A stretch of DNA of 64,000 bases from Calothrix sp. FI2-JRJ7 (GCA_019359675.1 JAHHGX010000065.1:372001-436000); one strand, 5' to 3'; numbered from the stretch's first letter, positions 1 to 8,882 are shown. Translations and numbers: made by a program. Notes: generated by a model not told the origin, from the sequence alone.

Positions 1-2
1 TA

Positions 3-473
3 TTAGGTACCGTCGCAGTTGAAAAACCTGAATTAGTTCAAACGTTAGCACAAGAATATCCCGGTCAAATAATTGTTGGTATTGATGCTCGCAATGGTCT
101 TGTTGCTACACGGGGTTGGCTGGAAACTTCAGAAATACAAGCAACCCAACTCGCAATACAAATGCAAGAATTAGGCGCCGAGGCTATTATATATACCGAT
201 ATCCATCGTGATGGTACTATGCAAGGCCCCAACCTTGACGCACTTCGCGAACTTGCTAGTAAAATCTCAATTCCAATCATCGCTTCCGGTGGAGTTAGTT
301 CTATCACCGATTTACTTAGCTTACTCGCTCTCGAACCCCAAGGTGTAACAGGTGCAATTGTTGGACGCGCTATTTACACAGGTGATGTTAACTTGCGTGA
401 AGCCATAAAAGCAGTAGGCCCCGGACGCATTCAAGATATTCCTCCAAACCTAGACTTTTCTACCTTCGCATAA
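3..473 (+). CDS. hisA: HisA, phosphoribosylformimino-5-aminoimidazole carboxamide ribotide isomerase (5'-truncated by window edge)
   Basis: Only the C-terminal 156 codons are present; the open frame runs in from the window edge. HisA is a (beta/alpha)8 barrel enzyme that isomerises ProFAR to PRFAR in histidine biosynthesis. Visible family signatures are the second catalytic stretch [13 protein letters not shown], the phosphate-binding IIASGGVSS, and GAIVGRAIY near the C terminus. It could be confused only with its paralogue HisF; TDIHRDGT and the VGRAIY ending fit HisA. A clean hairpin terminator follows 13 bases after the stop, so this is the end of a transcription unit. Confidence 0.93.
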   Translation, partial: LGTVAVEKPELVQTLAQEYPGQIIVGIDARNGLVATRGWLETSEIQATQLAIQMQELGAEAIIYTDIHRDGTMQGPNLDALRELASKISIPIIASGGVSSITDLLSLLALEPQGVTGAIVGRAIYTGDVNLREAIKAVGPGRIQDIPPNLDFSTFA

Positions 474-485
474 TAAAGACACGTG

Positions 486-507
486 AAACAGGCATCGTGC
501 CTGTTTT
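486..507 (+). terminator. Rho-independent terminator of hisA
   Basis: AAACAGGCA (486-494), loop TCG and TGCCTGTTT (498-506) form a perfect 9-bp stem that runs straight into a short T tract, 13 bases after the hisA stop. Confidence 0.75.
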
Positions 508-881
508 ATAAAATTCTGTTTGAATATTTCCGGATTTAGAAATTCCGTCGGTGTATCTCATGTTATGGATAGTTACCAAGCCTCTGTGTTCCCTATTTGA
601 CTCCGAAGCTTCTGCTATCTACTAATAGCTACGCTCTTTCAATTGGTAATTTCAATATACAATTTCAATATCTTTTTCAATATATTTATAAATCAACAAA
701 AATTTAATGGGTTTCCTCTTTATAGAGACGCAGTGCGTCTCTTTTTTTGTTTGTTATAACTCTAATATTTCAGCACTAATACATAGCAACTAATGTCAAA
801 AAAAATATCTTTCATTTCCGGATTCAAGAAAACGACATATGTAGTAATACCTGTAACCAACCACAACAAAGGTAAACTAAA
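508..881. other. Intergenic region without a gene
   Basis: AT-rich sequence between the hisA terminator and the first small ORF. Apart from the hairpin at 724-742 I see no coding potential; any promoter for the two small ORFs must lie here, but none is obvious. Confidence 0.5.
724..749 (+). terminator. Hairpin plus T-run, member of the GAGACG...CGTCTC repeat family
   Basis: AGAGACGC (724-731), loop AGT and GCGTCTCT (735-742) are followed by TTTTTTT. It looks like a factor-independent terminator and shares its stem with the palindromes at 12261, 28008, 44671 and 51440. Confidence 0.65.
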
Positions 882-1004
882 ATGTCACGAAAAAGACCAA
901 CACCACCCACAAAAAATAGACCATTTAAAACAGATAACGGGTTTACTGTAGATACGAATAAACCCAATGAGAACAATACCAGAATCAAAAAATCAACTCC
1001 ATAG
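882..1004 (+). CDS. Small basic proline/asparagine-rich protein (40 aa), first of a similar pair
   Basis: A 40-codon ORF begins MSRKRPTPPTKN and ends RIKKSTP. It is hydrophilic and basic, with prolines near the N terminus, a central segment containing GFT, and an Asn/Lys-rich tail. The ORF 90 bases downstream has exactly the same length and the same plan (M-basic-Pro-rich, then GFT, then polar Asn/Lys tail), which argues that both are real and paralogous. No domain is recognised and no function is proposed. It runs convergently toward the coiled-coil genes. The upstream AAAGGTAAACTAAA is only a weak ribosome-binding site. Confidence 0.5.
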   Translation: MSRKRPTPPTKNRPFKTDNGFTVDTNKPNENNTRIKKSTP

Positions 1005-1093
1005 ATTATTTATTTACTAGCTTATTTCGTTTATTCAAAAATACGAAAAATAAAAATTATCAACTGTAAACACAAACTAACCAGGAGATTATT

Positions 1094-1216
1094 ATGGCAA
1101 GACCAAAACGACAAGACCCACCACCAGTAGGTCAACCAATAATTCGCGAAGCAGGTTTTACACCAGGAAATGATTCACCCAAACAAAATAATAATAGCAA
1201 AAAGAATAAGCCTTAA
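1094..1216 (+). CDS. Small basic proline/asparagine-rich protein (40 aa), second of a similar pair
   Basis: A 40-codon ORF starts MARPKRQDPPPVGQP and ends NNNSKKNKP, with a good ribosome-binding site (AGGAG, about 7 bases before ATG). It resembles the preceding 40-aa ORF in length, basic start, Pro cluster, GFT motif and polar tail. There is no signal peptide or membrane segment; it is probably intrinsically disordered. A long inverted repeat directly after the stop may terminate the pair. Function unknown. Confidence 0.55.
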   Translation: MARPKRQDPPPVGQPIIREAGFTPGNDSPKQNNNSKKNKP

Positions 1217-1282
1217 GAAACCGGGTTTATACGCAAAATCCTTATTTTTATTACAAGACTTCAACAAAAAAACCCGGTTTCT
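1216..1282. repeat. Inverted repeat of the AAACCCGGTTTC type
   Basis: AGAAACCGGGTTT (1216-1228) and AAACCCGGTTTCT (1270-1282) are perfect 13-bp inverted arms around an AT-rich centre. The same core recurs at 40779-40793 and, degenerate, at 15844-15911 and 62717-62729, so this is a dispersed element. It sits immediately after the second small ORF. Confidence 0.6.
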
Positions 1283-1287
1283 AGGAT

Positions 1288-1313
1288 TTGGGTTCCGATA
1301 TGACGGAACCCAA
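1288..1313. terminator. Hairpin between convergent genes
   Basis: TTGGGTTCCG (1288-1297), loop ATATGA, CGGAACCCAA (1304-1313): a perfect 10-bp stem only five bases beyond the end of the reverse-strand coiled-coil gene. No T-run is present on either side, so it may be a 3'-end stabiliser rather than a classical terminator. Confidence 0.45.
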
Positions 1314-1317
1314 TTAA

Positions 1318-2424
1318 TTATTTAGCTTTCATTTGACTTTTGGCTTGTTCTAAAGCAATTTCTTTCATTGCTTGATAAGAGTTTACACTCGAAGAACCTT
1401 CGATTGCCTTGACTGCCAAATCTTGAACTTGTTTTAATGCAGATTCAAGCTGTCTGGAAAGATTTTGAATGCGTGCGTCTTGGTTAGAAATAGTTTGCTC
1501 TAAAGATTGAAGTCTTTGTTCGTAGAAGCGCTTTTGTCCGTCTACGTCTTTTGCTAACAAGTCAGATTTAATTTTGGCTTGGTAATATGCAATTGCTTTA
1601 CCTTCTTCAGTTGCTTTCTTAATTGCTGCTTCTTTTTCTTTTGGCAAAGCTTCGACTTTCGCTTTTAATTCTTCAAATTGTTGCTCACGCTCAGAAATAC
1701 CTTTTTCGCGAGCTTCCCATTGTTTATTCGTTTCTTGCTGTAATTCTTCTAGCTGAGTATATAAAGTTTTTTGCTGCTGTTCGTACTCGTCTATTGCGAG
1801 TTTGCGTTGCAGTTCTAAGTCATATTTATACCCAGATTCTTCACGCTGACGAGTTCTAGAAAGATTATCATTACGTTCTTTAACTGTTAACTTGTGCGCT
1901 TCTTGTTCCTTTTGCCAAGAACTTCGCATTTCCTGAATTTGCTGCAATAGCATTTCTGACTGCTTTAAATATTCTTCTTGGTAAGTTTTAGAGTTATTTT
2001 CATAAGTTTCGATGAGAGTGTCTAGGGTATTCTCTTTTACTTCTAGCTTATGTAATTCTTTGAGTTGCTGTACTTCCTGCTCAAAAGATTGCTTGACTTC
2101 TGCAAGCTTTAATGCTCTTGCTGTTAATAGTTCAGATAATTCATTCGCAGCACTCCCAAACCCCATTTGAATTTTAATCAAGCTTTCAATCGTCGAGTTC
2201 ATTTTTTGTTGAACGCTTGCTCCGGAATTCATAGTTGTTTTCTCTACTACTACTGGTTTTTCTTTGACTGTGGTTTTAGGCGCCGATGCTGTACTATTAT
2301 TTGAACTATTTTTGGCTGCTGCGTCAAGCTCTGTTTTCAATGCTGCCTTCTCTTTCGCTAACTCTTCGTATGCTTGGAGGATTTCGGCTTTGGTGTTTTT
2401 ATCTGTTGGTTTTTTTGCTGGCAC
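1318..2424 (-). CDS. Coiled-coil-rich protein (368 aa), possible filament-forming LfiB-like protein
   Basis: The protein is almost entirely Glu/Lys/Gln-rich heptads with a disordered Ser/Asn/Thr-rich segment at about residues 38-60 and no membrane span. Start is GTG, with GGAGAG five bases upstream. It is clearly paralogous to the adjacent 323-aa gene: both share a QxGFG/LEFGG-type segment, a long central coil, KYDLELQRK versus QYKLDNTRK, a KEKEAAIKKA/LEEAVKKA segment and an ending in LKQVQDLAVKA / LKQAQDLAMRA. From memory, the Anabaena PCC 7120 genes beside sphRS (alr4504/alr4505) encode the filament-forming coiled-coil proteins LfiA/LfiB; the identical divergent arrangement here supports that match, but it is recollection plus synteny. 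Confidence 0.8.
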   Translation of the reverse strand: MPAKKPTDKNTKAEILQAYEELAKEKAALKTELDAAAKNSSNNSTASAPKTTVKEKPVVVEKTTMNSGASVQQKMNSTIESLIKIQMGFGSAANELSELLTARALKLAEVKQSFEQEVQQLKELHKLEVKENTLDTLIETYENNSKTYQEEYLKQSEMLLQQIQEMRSSWQKEQEAHKLTVKERNDNLSRTRQREESGYKYDLELQRKLAIDEYEQQQKTLYTQLEELQQETNKQWEAREKGISEREQQFEELKAKVEALPKEKEAAIKKATEEGKAIAYYQAKIKSDLLAKDVDGQKRFYEQRLQSLEQTISNQDARIQNLSRQLESALKQVQDLAVKAIEGSSSVNSYQAMKEIALEQAKSQMKAK

Positions 2425-2469
2425 TCTCTTCTCTCCTTCATAAACAATTAATTAGATAGCACTGAAGTG

Positions 2470-3441
2470 CTAATTACTGCTAAAGGCGCGCATTGCTAAA
2501 TCTTGTGCTTGTTTGAGCGTTGTTTGGAGTTGGGTAGAGATACTTTCGATTTGTTCGACTTGTTTTTGAATTGTTTCTTCGAGAGATTTTACCTTGAGTT
2601 CGTAACTTTGCTTCGTTCCTTCCCACTCTTTCTCAAGTAAGTCAGCTTCAACTTTGGCTTTTTGGCTTGTGTCTTTTATTGCTTCTTCGCGCGCTTTCTT
2701 AACTGCTTCTTCTAATTCTGCTGGGAATGCGGTGACAATATTTTGATATTCACCTAACAATGTTTGATTTGCTTTCAACGTTGTCTCGCGTTCTGCCCAA
2801 TTTTTTTCTCTTGTTATGGCGCCTTCTTTGAGTTCGCGTTCTAAGTTACGCTTTTTAGCTTCGTATGCGTCGGTATTAATTTTACGAGTATTATCGAGTT
2901 TATACTGATAGTCTTCAGTGTCTTGCTGACGCTGTTTTGCTTGCAGTTGATTATACACTTGTACCGCTTCATCAAACTCGGCTTGTTCCTTGAGCCAATC
3001 TTTACGAGCTTGTGCTGCTTCCTTGGATAATGCTTCGCGCTTATTTTGGGTATCTTGTTCAAGAGTTTTCAATTTCTCTTGATGCTCCTGGGTCAAAATA
3101 TCAACCGCATCTGCTACGACTCTTACTTGTTGAATTTCTTGCAATAGAGCAGTTTCAATCTCTATACCCCGGTTGAGTTCATCGAGCTTTGAGTTCTCTT
3201 TGGCTAACTTCTCAGATAAGCTATTGACAATACCACCAAACTCTAGCTGTAAATCTGCCAAGCTTTTAACTATACTATCAACGGTATATGTAGAAGCGGC
3301 TTCGAGAATTTGTTTATTTTTAGCTTTCTCCGCAACTTCGAGCTTTGTAGCTATCTTCGACTCAAGCTGTTTACGGGGAGCAATGATTTGCTCGAAAGCT
3401 TGCATTAACTGCCGTTTAGCGTCTTTATTCGCAACGTCCAT
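2470..3441 (-). CDS. Coiled-coil-rich protein (323 aa), possible filament-forming LfiA-like protein
   Basis: Long coiled-coil protein without signal peptide or membrane segment; the start MDVANKDAKRQL has AGGAG upstream at good spacing. Heptads run nearly end to end, and the C terminus TLKQAQDLAMRAFSSN matches that of the 368-aa neighbour 45 bases downstream, so the two are a tandem duplicate operon. It is the gene nearest the divergent sphR. Such proteins can polymerise into intracellular filaments; by position it would correspond to LfiA of Anabaena. Cytoskeletal function is inferred from fold type and synteny only. Confidence 0.8.
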   Translation of the reverse strand: MDVANKDAKRQLMQAFEQIIAPRKQLESKIATKLEVAEKAKNKQILEAASTYTVDSIVKSLADLQLEFGGIVNSLSEKLAKENSKLDELNRGIEIETALLQEIQQVRVVADAVDILTQEHQEKLKTLEQDTQNKREALSKEAAQARKDWLKEQAEFDEAVQVYNQLQAKQRQQDTEDYQYKLDNTRKINTDAYEAKKRNLERELKEGAITREKNWAERETTLKANQTLLGEYQNIVTAFPAELEEAVKKAREEAIKDTSQKAKVEADLLEKEWEGTKQSYELKVKSLEETIQKQVEQIESISTQLQTTLKQAQDLAMRAFSSN

Positions 3442-3605
3442 ACAAACAAACTCCTAATATACGAAATCTGAAATTCTCGCAAACGCACAGCAATACCAAG
3501 GCATTACCCATGCAGACATTAGGCTAGCCTTGAAATGCTTATTTTTAGTAGGGTGAAAATGCTGAAAACGACTTCATTAAGCTTTTTGAAACATAGTTCC
3601 TTACG

Positions 3606-3637
3606 ACTTAATTTAGTTCTATTGTACTAAATTAAGT
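3606..3637. promoter_or_regulatory. Perfect 12-bp inverted repeat, candidate operator in a divergent promoter region
   Basis: ACTTAATTTAGT (3606-3617), 8-base spacer, ACTAAATTAAGT (3626-3637). It lies 165 bases upstream of the coiled-coil operon start and 256 bases before sphR. The arms contain CTTAATTT, which resembles a single cyanobacterial Pho-box unit (YTTAAYYW), but I see no 11-bp tandem array. No T-run follows, so an operator is more likely than a terminator. Confidence 0.4.
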
Positions 3638-3892
3638 ATACAAATGAAAATACGGCTTGTCAAGAAAGTGATGAAAAATAGAGATAAGGTTGCGGCGCCG
3701 CAATTTATTAGTACTTAGACCACGAACGATAACAAACTTCTCATGATTTCCACTGAGTTTGGTCTATAATTGGGTGGGTGTCTTTGTGTAAATTACTTTT
3801 TAAAAGTTTTAGTAATTACTCCAAACCATTTAGTACGCATAAGTAATAATCAAGATTTCTGCAAGCGAAAACCTCATAAAGTGATATCATCA

Positions 3893-4645
3893 ATGTATAG
3901 CAATGAACTAAGTAAGTATCCCTCGAATACGGAGTTCGTACAAACAAGCCGCATTTTGGTAGTAGAAGACGAAGAATTGATACGCGAAATGCTACTGATG
4001 GCTTTAGAGGGTGAAGGGTATGTAGTAGTAACGGCTTCGGATGGACGTTCGGCAGTTGATTATTTGAAGGGTAACGAATCGAATTCAAGTGAGAATAACT
4101 TTGATTTGGTGATTTTGGATTTAATGCTGCCGCAAATTAATGGTTTAGATATTTGTCGATTTTTACGTCAACAAGGTAATCCTGTACCAATTTTAATGTT
4201 GAGTGCGAAGGGTAGCGAGACCGACCGTGTGTTAGGCTTAGAGGTTGGCGCCGATGATTACTTGACGAAACCGTTCAGTGTTCGAGAGTTAGTGGCACGT
4301 TGTCGGGCATTATTACGGCGCCAGCGGTTGAGTGCATTACCGCAATCTCCTGTTTTACAATATAAAGAAGTAACATTGTACCCCCAGGAATGTCGCGTTT
4401 TGGTACGGGGACAGCAAGTGAACTTATCACCAAAAGAATTTCGCTTGTTAGAAGTATTTATGAGCTATGCACGACGAGTTTGGTCACGTGAACAGTTATT
4501 AGACCAAGTGTGGGGGCCAGACTTTGTGGGTGATAGCAAAACAGTTGACGTACATATACGCTGGTTGCGCGAAAAGCTCGAAAAAGACCCCAGTCACCCA
4601 GACTACATTGTAACTGTACGTGGTTTTGGCTACAGATTTGGTTAA
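3893..4645 (+). CDS. sphR: SphR, OmpR/PhoB-family response regulator of phosphate starvation
   Basis: A 250-aa protein with an N-terminal receiver domain (ILVVEDEELIREML acidic pocket, phospho-acceptor Asp in LVILDLMLP, conserved Lys in DDYLTKPFS) and a C-terminal winged helix (LSPKEFRLLEVFM, VDVHIRWLREKLE, TVRGFGYRFG). The family binds DNA as a phosphorylated dimer. It is immediately followed by an SphS/PhoR-like kinase and PhoU, which identifies it as the phosphate regulator. I chose ATG 3893; an in-frame TTG at 3770 adds 41 residues with no homologous look and is rejected. Confidence 0.88.
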   Translation: MYSNELSKYPSNTEFVQTSRILVVEDEELIREMLLMALEGEGYVVVTASDGRSAVDYLKGNESNSSENNFDLVILDLMLPQINGLDICRFLRQQGNPVPILMLSAKGSETDRVLGLEVGADDYLTKPFSVRELVARCRALLRRQRLSALPQSPVLQYKEVTLYPQECRVLVRGQQVNLSPKEFRLLEVFMSYARRVWSREQLLDQVWGPDFVGDSKTVDVHIRWLREKLEKDPSHPDYIVTVRGFGYRFG

Positions 4646-4717
4646 TTAATTAAGTTTTATTTTCGTAAAATTAACTTACTTGCTAGCTTATATAAATAAA
4701 TGAGCAAGTGATAGGTA

Positions 4718-6031
4718 ATGGTGTTATTGAGTTTTTGTTTGGGTTTGGTGGTTGGTTTGAGTATTTGGGTGTGGCAGCAGTTTCAACTAAACGGCTACAT
4801 ATCCCAGGTGCTGCGACCCCTAACCGCTCAATCATCGAAAGTGGCGCTACCATTAATTCCCCGGTTGCGTCATGAACTTGCATTGGTAAAATACCAAGGG
4901 TTACACCTACAGCAGCAATTACAAACTTATCAAGATTTGTTAGAGTTCGCACCAATTGGTTATTTACAGCTAGATGACCAAAATCAACTGCTGTGGTGTA
5001 ACGAACAAGCGCGCGAAATATTGTATTTACAGCGTTGGCAACCAGGACAAGTTAGGTTACTGGTAGAACTGGTGCGTTCGTATGAACTGGATAGATTAGT
5101 TGAACGAACACGCGAACGTCAACAGTTACAAATTAAAGAGTGGGAGTATCACCCCTCTTGTGACAATGCGGCGGCAATGTTAGATGTAAAGTCATCGGTT
5201 CTTCGTGCAACTGGATTGCCTTTACCGAAAGGTCAAGTTGGTGTGTTTCTAGAAAACCGTCAGCCGTTACTCGAAGTTAATCAGGTTAGAGACCGGGCAT
5301 TTTCTGACTTAGCACATGAGCTAAGAACACCTTTAACATCAATTCGACTCGTAGTAGAAACTTTACAAGACCGTTTAGATTCACCCTTGAAGCGCTGGGT
5401 TGACCGTTTGATGCTCGAAGTTGACCGCTTAATTAATTTGGTGCAAAGCTGGTTAGACTTAACCCAACTCGAAACCAATCCGACAATGCAGTTAGCTCGA
5501 CAAACCATAGACCTGCGCTCGCTGATTATTTCTGTTTGGGAAACACTTGAACTCAGCGCACAACAGCGAGAGATGCATTTTATGTATTCTGGGCCTGACC
5601 ATGTATGGGTTAGTGCTGACTCTTCGAGAATGTTTCAAGTATTTATTAATTTACTTAATAACTGCATTAAATATAATCCGCCTGGTGCTAAAATTCATGT
5701 TGATGTGAGAATCGACGCTCGCAATCAGCAAGTTGAAGGTAACATTGGTAATTATTTGCCAAGTGTGGAGATTAATATAGTTGATTCTGGATTTGGGTTT
5801 TCAGAAGAAGACTTACCCCACGTATTCGAGCGATTTTATCGAGGTGACACTGCCCGAACTCGCGCCACGGCATTAGAAGAAAGCATAACGACAATTGGTA
5901 CTGGTCTTGGGTTAGCTATAGTTAGGCAAATTGTAATAGCACATAATGGCTCAATTAAAGCTATGAATCATCCGGAAACTGGAGGCGCGTGGATGCAAAT
6001 AGTCTTACCAGGGATAATGGCAAAATTTTAA
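4718..6031 (+). CDS. sphS: SphS, phosphate-sensing histidine kinase (PhoR-like)
   Basis: Sensor kinase of 437 aa. Residues 1-20 are one hydrophobic anchor (VLLSFCLGLVVGLSIWVW). A PAS-like domain follows (about 60-170, DLLEFAPIGYLQLDDQNQ), then HisKA with the phospho-accepting His in AHELRTPLTSIR (about residue 200), and an HATPase_c domain with N box (INLLNNCIKYNPPGA), G1 (VDSGFGFSEEDL) and G2 (GTGLGLAIVRQ). The size and single-anchor layout fit cyanobacterial SphS rather than a periplasmic sensor. It lies 72 bases after sphR and overlaps or abuts phoU, so the three form an operon. Confidence 0.9.
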   Translation: MVLLSFCLGLVVGLSIWVWQQFQLNGYISQVLRPLTAQSSKVALPLIPRLRHELALVKYQGLHLQQQLQTYQDLLEFAPIGYLQLDDQNQLLWCNEQAREILYLQRWQPGQVRLLVELVRSYELDRLVERTRERQQLQIKEWEYHPSCDNAAAMLDVKSSVLRATGLPLPKGQVGVFLENRQPLLEVNQVRDRAFSDLAHELRTPLTSIRLVVETLQDRLDSPLKRWVDRLMLEVDRLINLVQSWLDLTQLETNPTMQLARQTIDLRSLIISVWETLELSAQQREMHFMYSGPDHVWVSADSSRMFQVFINLLNNCIKYNPPGAKIHVDVRIDARNQQVEGNIGNYLPSVEINIVDSGFGFSEEDLPHVFERFYRGDTARTRATALEESITTIGTGLGLAIVRQIVIAHNGSIKAMNHPETGGAWMQIVLPGIMAKF

Positions 6032-6765
6032 AGTTGATATTATTGTTAGAATTATCTTCTCTATCTGAGAATTACCGAAGCGTGAAAGCTCCACTTTCTA
6101 ATCACGGCAGTAACAGCAGTAACAATTGCGAATCTCAACTAACGCGCGATATCCGGCGCCTTGAACGAGATGTACTGCGTATGGGCGCCTTAACAGAGAA
6201 ATCTTTTCGCCTTAGTCATCAAGCATTGTTCGCTCGCGACCTTTCAGCAGCCCAAGAACTGCCTCAAATCGATAAAAGAATCGACACTTTTTATCGGCAA
6301 ATTGAGTTAGAATGCACATTGATAATGACAAGTCTTGCACCTACCGATAGAGATTTAAGGTGTTTGAGTGCATTTATGCAGCTAGTGCGTGATTTAGAGC
6401 GCATTGGCGATTATGCTGAAGACTTGGGAGAAATAGCAGTCAAAATATTTCCTTATCCTCAGCATCGTTTGCTTTCAGAAATTGCGATGATGTCACTCCA
6501 TGCACAAGCAATGTTGGCAACTAGTTTAGTCGCACTCGCCGATTTAGATGAAGTTAATGCACGTAACATTAAATATCTTGATGACACAGTTGATAACGCT
6601 TATGAACGAGTTTATAACGCTCTGGCTCAACAACACGATATTAGCGGCGCCTTAGAACCATATTTACTTTTAGGATTAGCAATTCGTTGCTTAGAGAGAA
6701 TGGCAGACCATGCCACCAATATCGGTCAACGAGTCGCGTATATAGTTACAGGTCAACGTTCTTAA
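5989..6765 (+). CDS. phoU: PhoU/SphU, phosphate signalling regulator
   Basis: PhoU proteins are three-helix-bundle dimers that restrain the SphS/PhoR kinase when phosphate is plentiful. Two tandem PhoU repeats are visible, each with its metal-binding signature: RDLERIGDYAEDLGE (about residue 145) and RCLERMADHATNIGQ (about 235). The first ATG (5989) overlaps sphS by 43 bases; an in-frame GTG at 6082 (VKAPLSNHGSN) is a plausible alternative start that removes 31 unconserved-looking residues. Either way it is translationally close to sphS. It is the last gene of the operon. Confidence 0.87.
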   Translation: MDANSLTRDNGKILKLILLLELSSLSENYRSVKAPLSNHGSNSSNNCESQLTRDIRRLERDVLRMGALTEKSFRLSHQALFARDLSAAQELPQIDKRIDTFYRQIELECTLIMTSLAPTDRDLRCLSAFMQLVRDLERIGDYAEDLGEIAVKIFPYPQHRLLSEIAMMSLHAQAMLATSLVALADLDEVNARNIKYLDDTVDNAYERVYNALAQQHDISGALEPYLLLGLAIRCLERMADHATNIGQRVAYIVTGQRS

Positions 6766-8240
6766 TAATTTTTATTTTATTTCGCTACGTCTCGCATTTA
6801 AGCATGAACTTGTAAATAAATTACTTCTTAAGGTAGATATCGCAAACAGCAGGCAATAATTTATACCAGAAAAACGCATTTACTTAGAATAGTTTATAAA
6901 TTCAGATAGAGGAGTAAGGTTATTCGTTATACATCCCTTTAAAGTTTATAGATACTATAGAGAAAATGCTATATTATTTCCCTAATCTTTATAAAAAACT
7001 ACACCATTGTATTTTTTGAATTTGAGTATTTGAATAAATTATTAAAAGTTACTCAAATATAAAGTAAATCTTAAGATATATGGATGTATAATTTAAGTAT
7101 AAATTTGAACGGTCTCGATTTTGAATTCTACAATCATTACTAAACAAGACTTTGCAGCCTTAGATGCTTGCTAGTTAAATTTGTTAGTTAAGTTAAGTAT
7201 TGGTTAAATGACATACATTTTATGTAAAGCTTACCTATTCTTAATCTTCTCAGATTAAATTAGCAGAGGCATCAATAAAGTGTTTATGATACCATTCATA
7301 GATTTGGTACAATTACGAAGAACAGATATTGCTAACGCGGTATTTTTACTTCTTGCAAAAGTTACATCAATAGCTTTGGCGTTGGACAGAATGTGAGTGA
7401 ATATTTATTGTAGCAGATAATATGGCTTGGTGCGAAATTTTTATAAAAAGATCAGGGAAAAATCGAATACGCTGATTCTGTGGATATTACATGCCTACAA
7501 GCATTTCTTAAGCAGAGTAAGTGCCGTTAAATTCAACATACAAACCTTAGAATTAGATAGTTTGTTACCATAAAGAAAACCAATGTATAAAAGGTGACAC
7601 ACAAGGGCGTAAAAAAGCACAATAATGCGATTGAACGTCAAGCTCGTTACAAAGGAAGATTCACAACAACATGTGAATCGTATCGTTAACCGAAATATTA
7701 CAGGTTATTGATTTGAGCAATTGAGGAATATTGTATGTGGTGAGCAGTTAAAAAATTAATAGTCGCTGCCACTACATGCAACTTGCTTATCGTGTCTAAG
7801 TGAAAGTTGTTTGTAACTTTACTTGGGCAGCATTGCTAAAAATCATTACTACGAAGCAGAAACTGCGCGATTCGGTTGAATCTGAGCAAAATCATTAATT
7901 GAAAATTATTCTCAATTAATTAAAAATACATCAGGAAGAACAAGTTATGTCCTGAGTAGCTATTGCGAATGTAGTTTAAAGTATCAGTTTCTCTTAGGTT
8001 TAAAGAAAAGCAGGTATTTATTGAAGCGTTGCTCAGATAAAAATATCAACAATCAATCGATTATTAAAGTATAAGCCTTTAGGCATCTATCTTTGGGTAT
8101 AACCGCGCATTTCGCATTAGTTAAATTGCCAGATGTTCCTGAATTAATTCTGCCACTAGTTGCTTATTTAGGGCAGATAGCCAGGATACCTTCGACAAAG
8201 TTTAAATCGACAAAACACATTTATTCACTTATCTCCAACT
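6766..8240. other. 1.47-kb non-coding gap between phoU and a Crp-family gene
   Basis: Frequent stops interrupt all six frames; I found no ORF that looks like a protein and no fragment I can assign. The sequence is AT-rich. One cluster of GTTAA direct repeats (7173-7207, two copies spaced 11 bp) weakly resembles a reverse-strand Pho box. It could hold a long leader, small RNAs or a fully decayed gene. Confidence 0.45.
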
Positions 8241-8873
8241 ATGATGTATTCCACAAGCCGCAACACAAATGGTATTCCACAGAATTCAGCTACCAACACC
8301 AGTACAAATACATCTGGTTTGCAGCAACGGTTATTTACTCGTCGCGAAACAATTCCTTCACGTAATGACGTGTTATGGAAAATCGAGCGTGGCGCCGTTC
8401 GGACTTTGACATGGAGCGAAGATGGAACGTTCATCACCTTGGGATATTGGGGACCTGGAGATTTAATCGGTTACCCCTTGTCACGTGTAAAGCCTTATCA
8501 AATTGAATGTCTGACCAGCGTTGAAGTTAGCGTCGTTCCTCCTCAGTTGTGGCATCAAGACATCAACTCATTCTTGTCACACATTCAGCAAGCAGAAGAG
8601 TTATTGAGCATAGTACACCGTAAACCTATTTCTCTACGCTTGTGGCAATTCTTAGTATGGTTGAGTGAGAAATTTGGTCGTGACGTTGAGCAAGGTAAAT
8701 TAATCGACCTCAATGTTACTCACCAAGAAATGGCAGAAGTATTAAATACTACTAGAGTTACCGTAACTCGTTTGTTACAACAGTTTGAAGAAGAGAACAC
8801 AATGATTCGTCACAAGCGTCGGATTATATTACTTACACCAAATAACAACCAGAATAGCATTCAGCGAAAATAA
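8241..8873 (+). CDS. Crp/Fnr-family transcriptional regulator
   Basis: A 210-aa protein with a cyclic-nucleotide-binding-type beta-roll (about 40-110; RGAVRTLTWSEDGTFITLGYWGPGDLIG) and a C-terminal Crp helix-turn-helix (VTHQEMAEVLNTTRVTVTRLLQQF, about 165-190). It is not NtcA: the NtcA-specific sequences are absent. The first 25 residues are Ser/Thr/Asn-rich and probably disordered. Two consecutive ATGs (8241, 8244) are possible starts. It lies just upstream of two porin genes in the same direction, so it may control them, but this is only proximity. A hairpin separates it from the porin relic. Confidence 0.82.
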   Translation: MMYSTSRNTNGIPQNSATNTSTNTSGLQQRLFTRRETIPSRNDVLWKIERGAVRTLTWSEDGTFITLGYWGPGDLIGYPLSRVKPYQIECLTSVEVSVVPPQLWHQDINSFLSHIQQAEELLSIVHRKPISLRLWQFLVWLSEKFGRDVEQGKLIDLNVTHQEMAEVLNTTRVTVTRLLQQFEEENTMIRHKRRIILLTPNNNQNSIQRK

Positions 8874-8882
8874 ATCAAACGT

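Noticed and set aside
3770-3892. N-terminal extension of SphR from TTG
   Set aside because: The extra 41 residues do not belong to a receiver domain and there is no ribosome-binding site; ATG 3893 gives the normal length.
8093-8365. 90-codon ORF upstream of the first Crp-family gene
   Set aside because: It overlaps the start of the convincing Crp-family frame and has no recognisable features.
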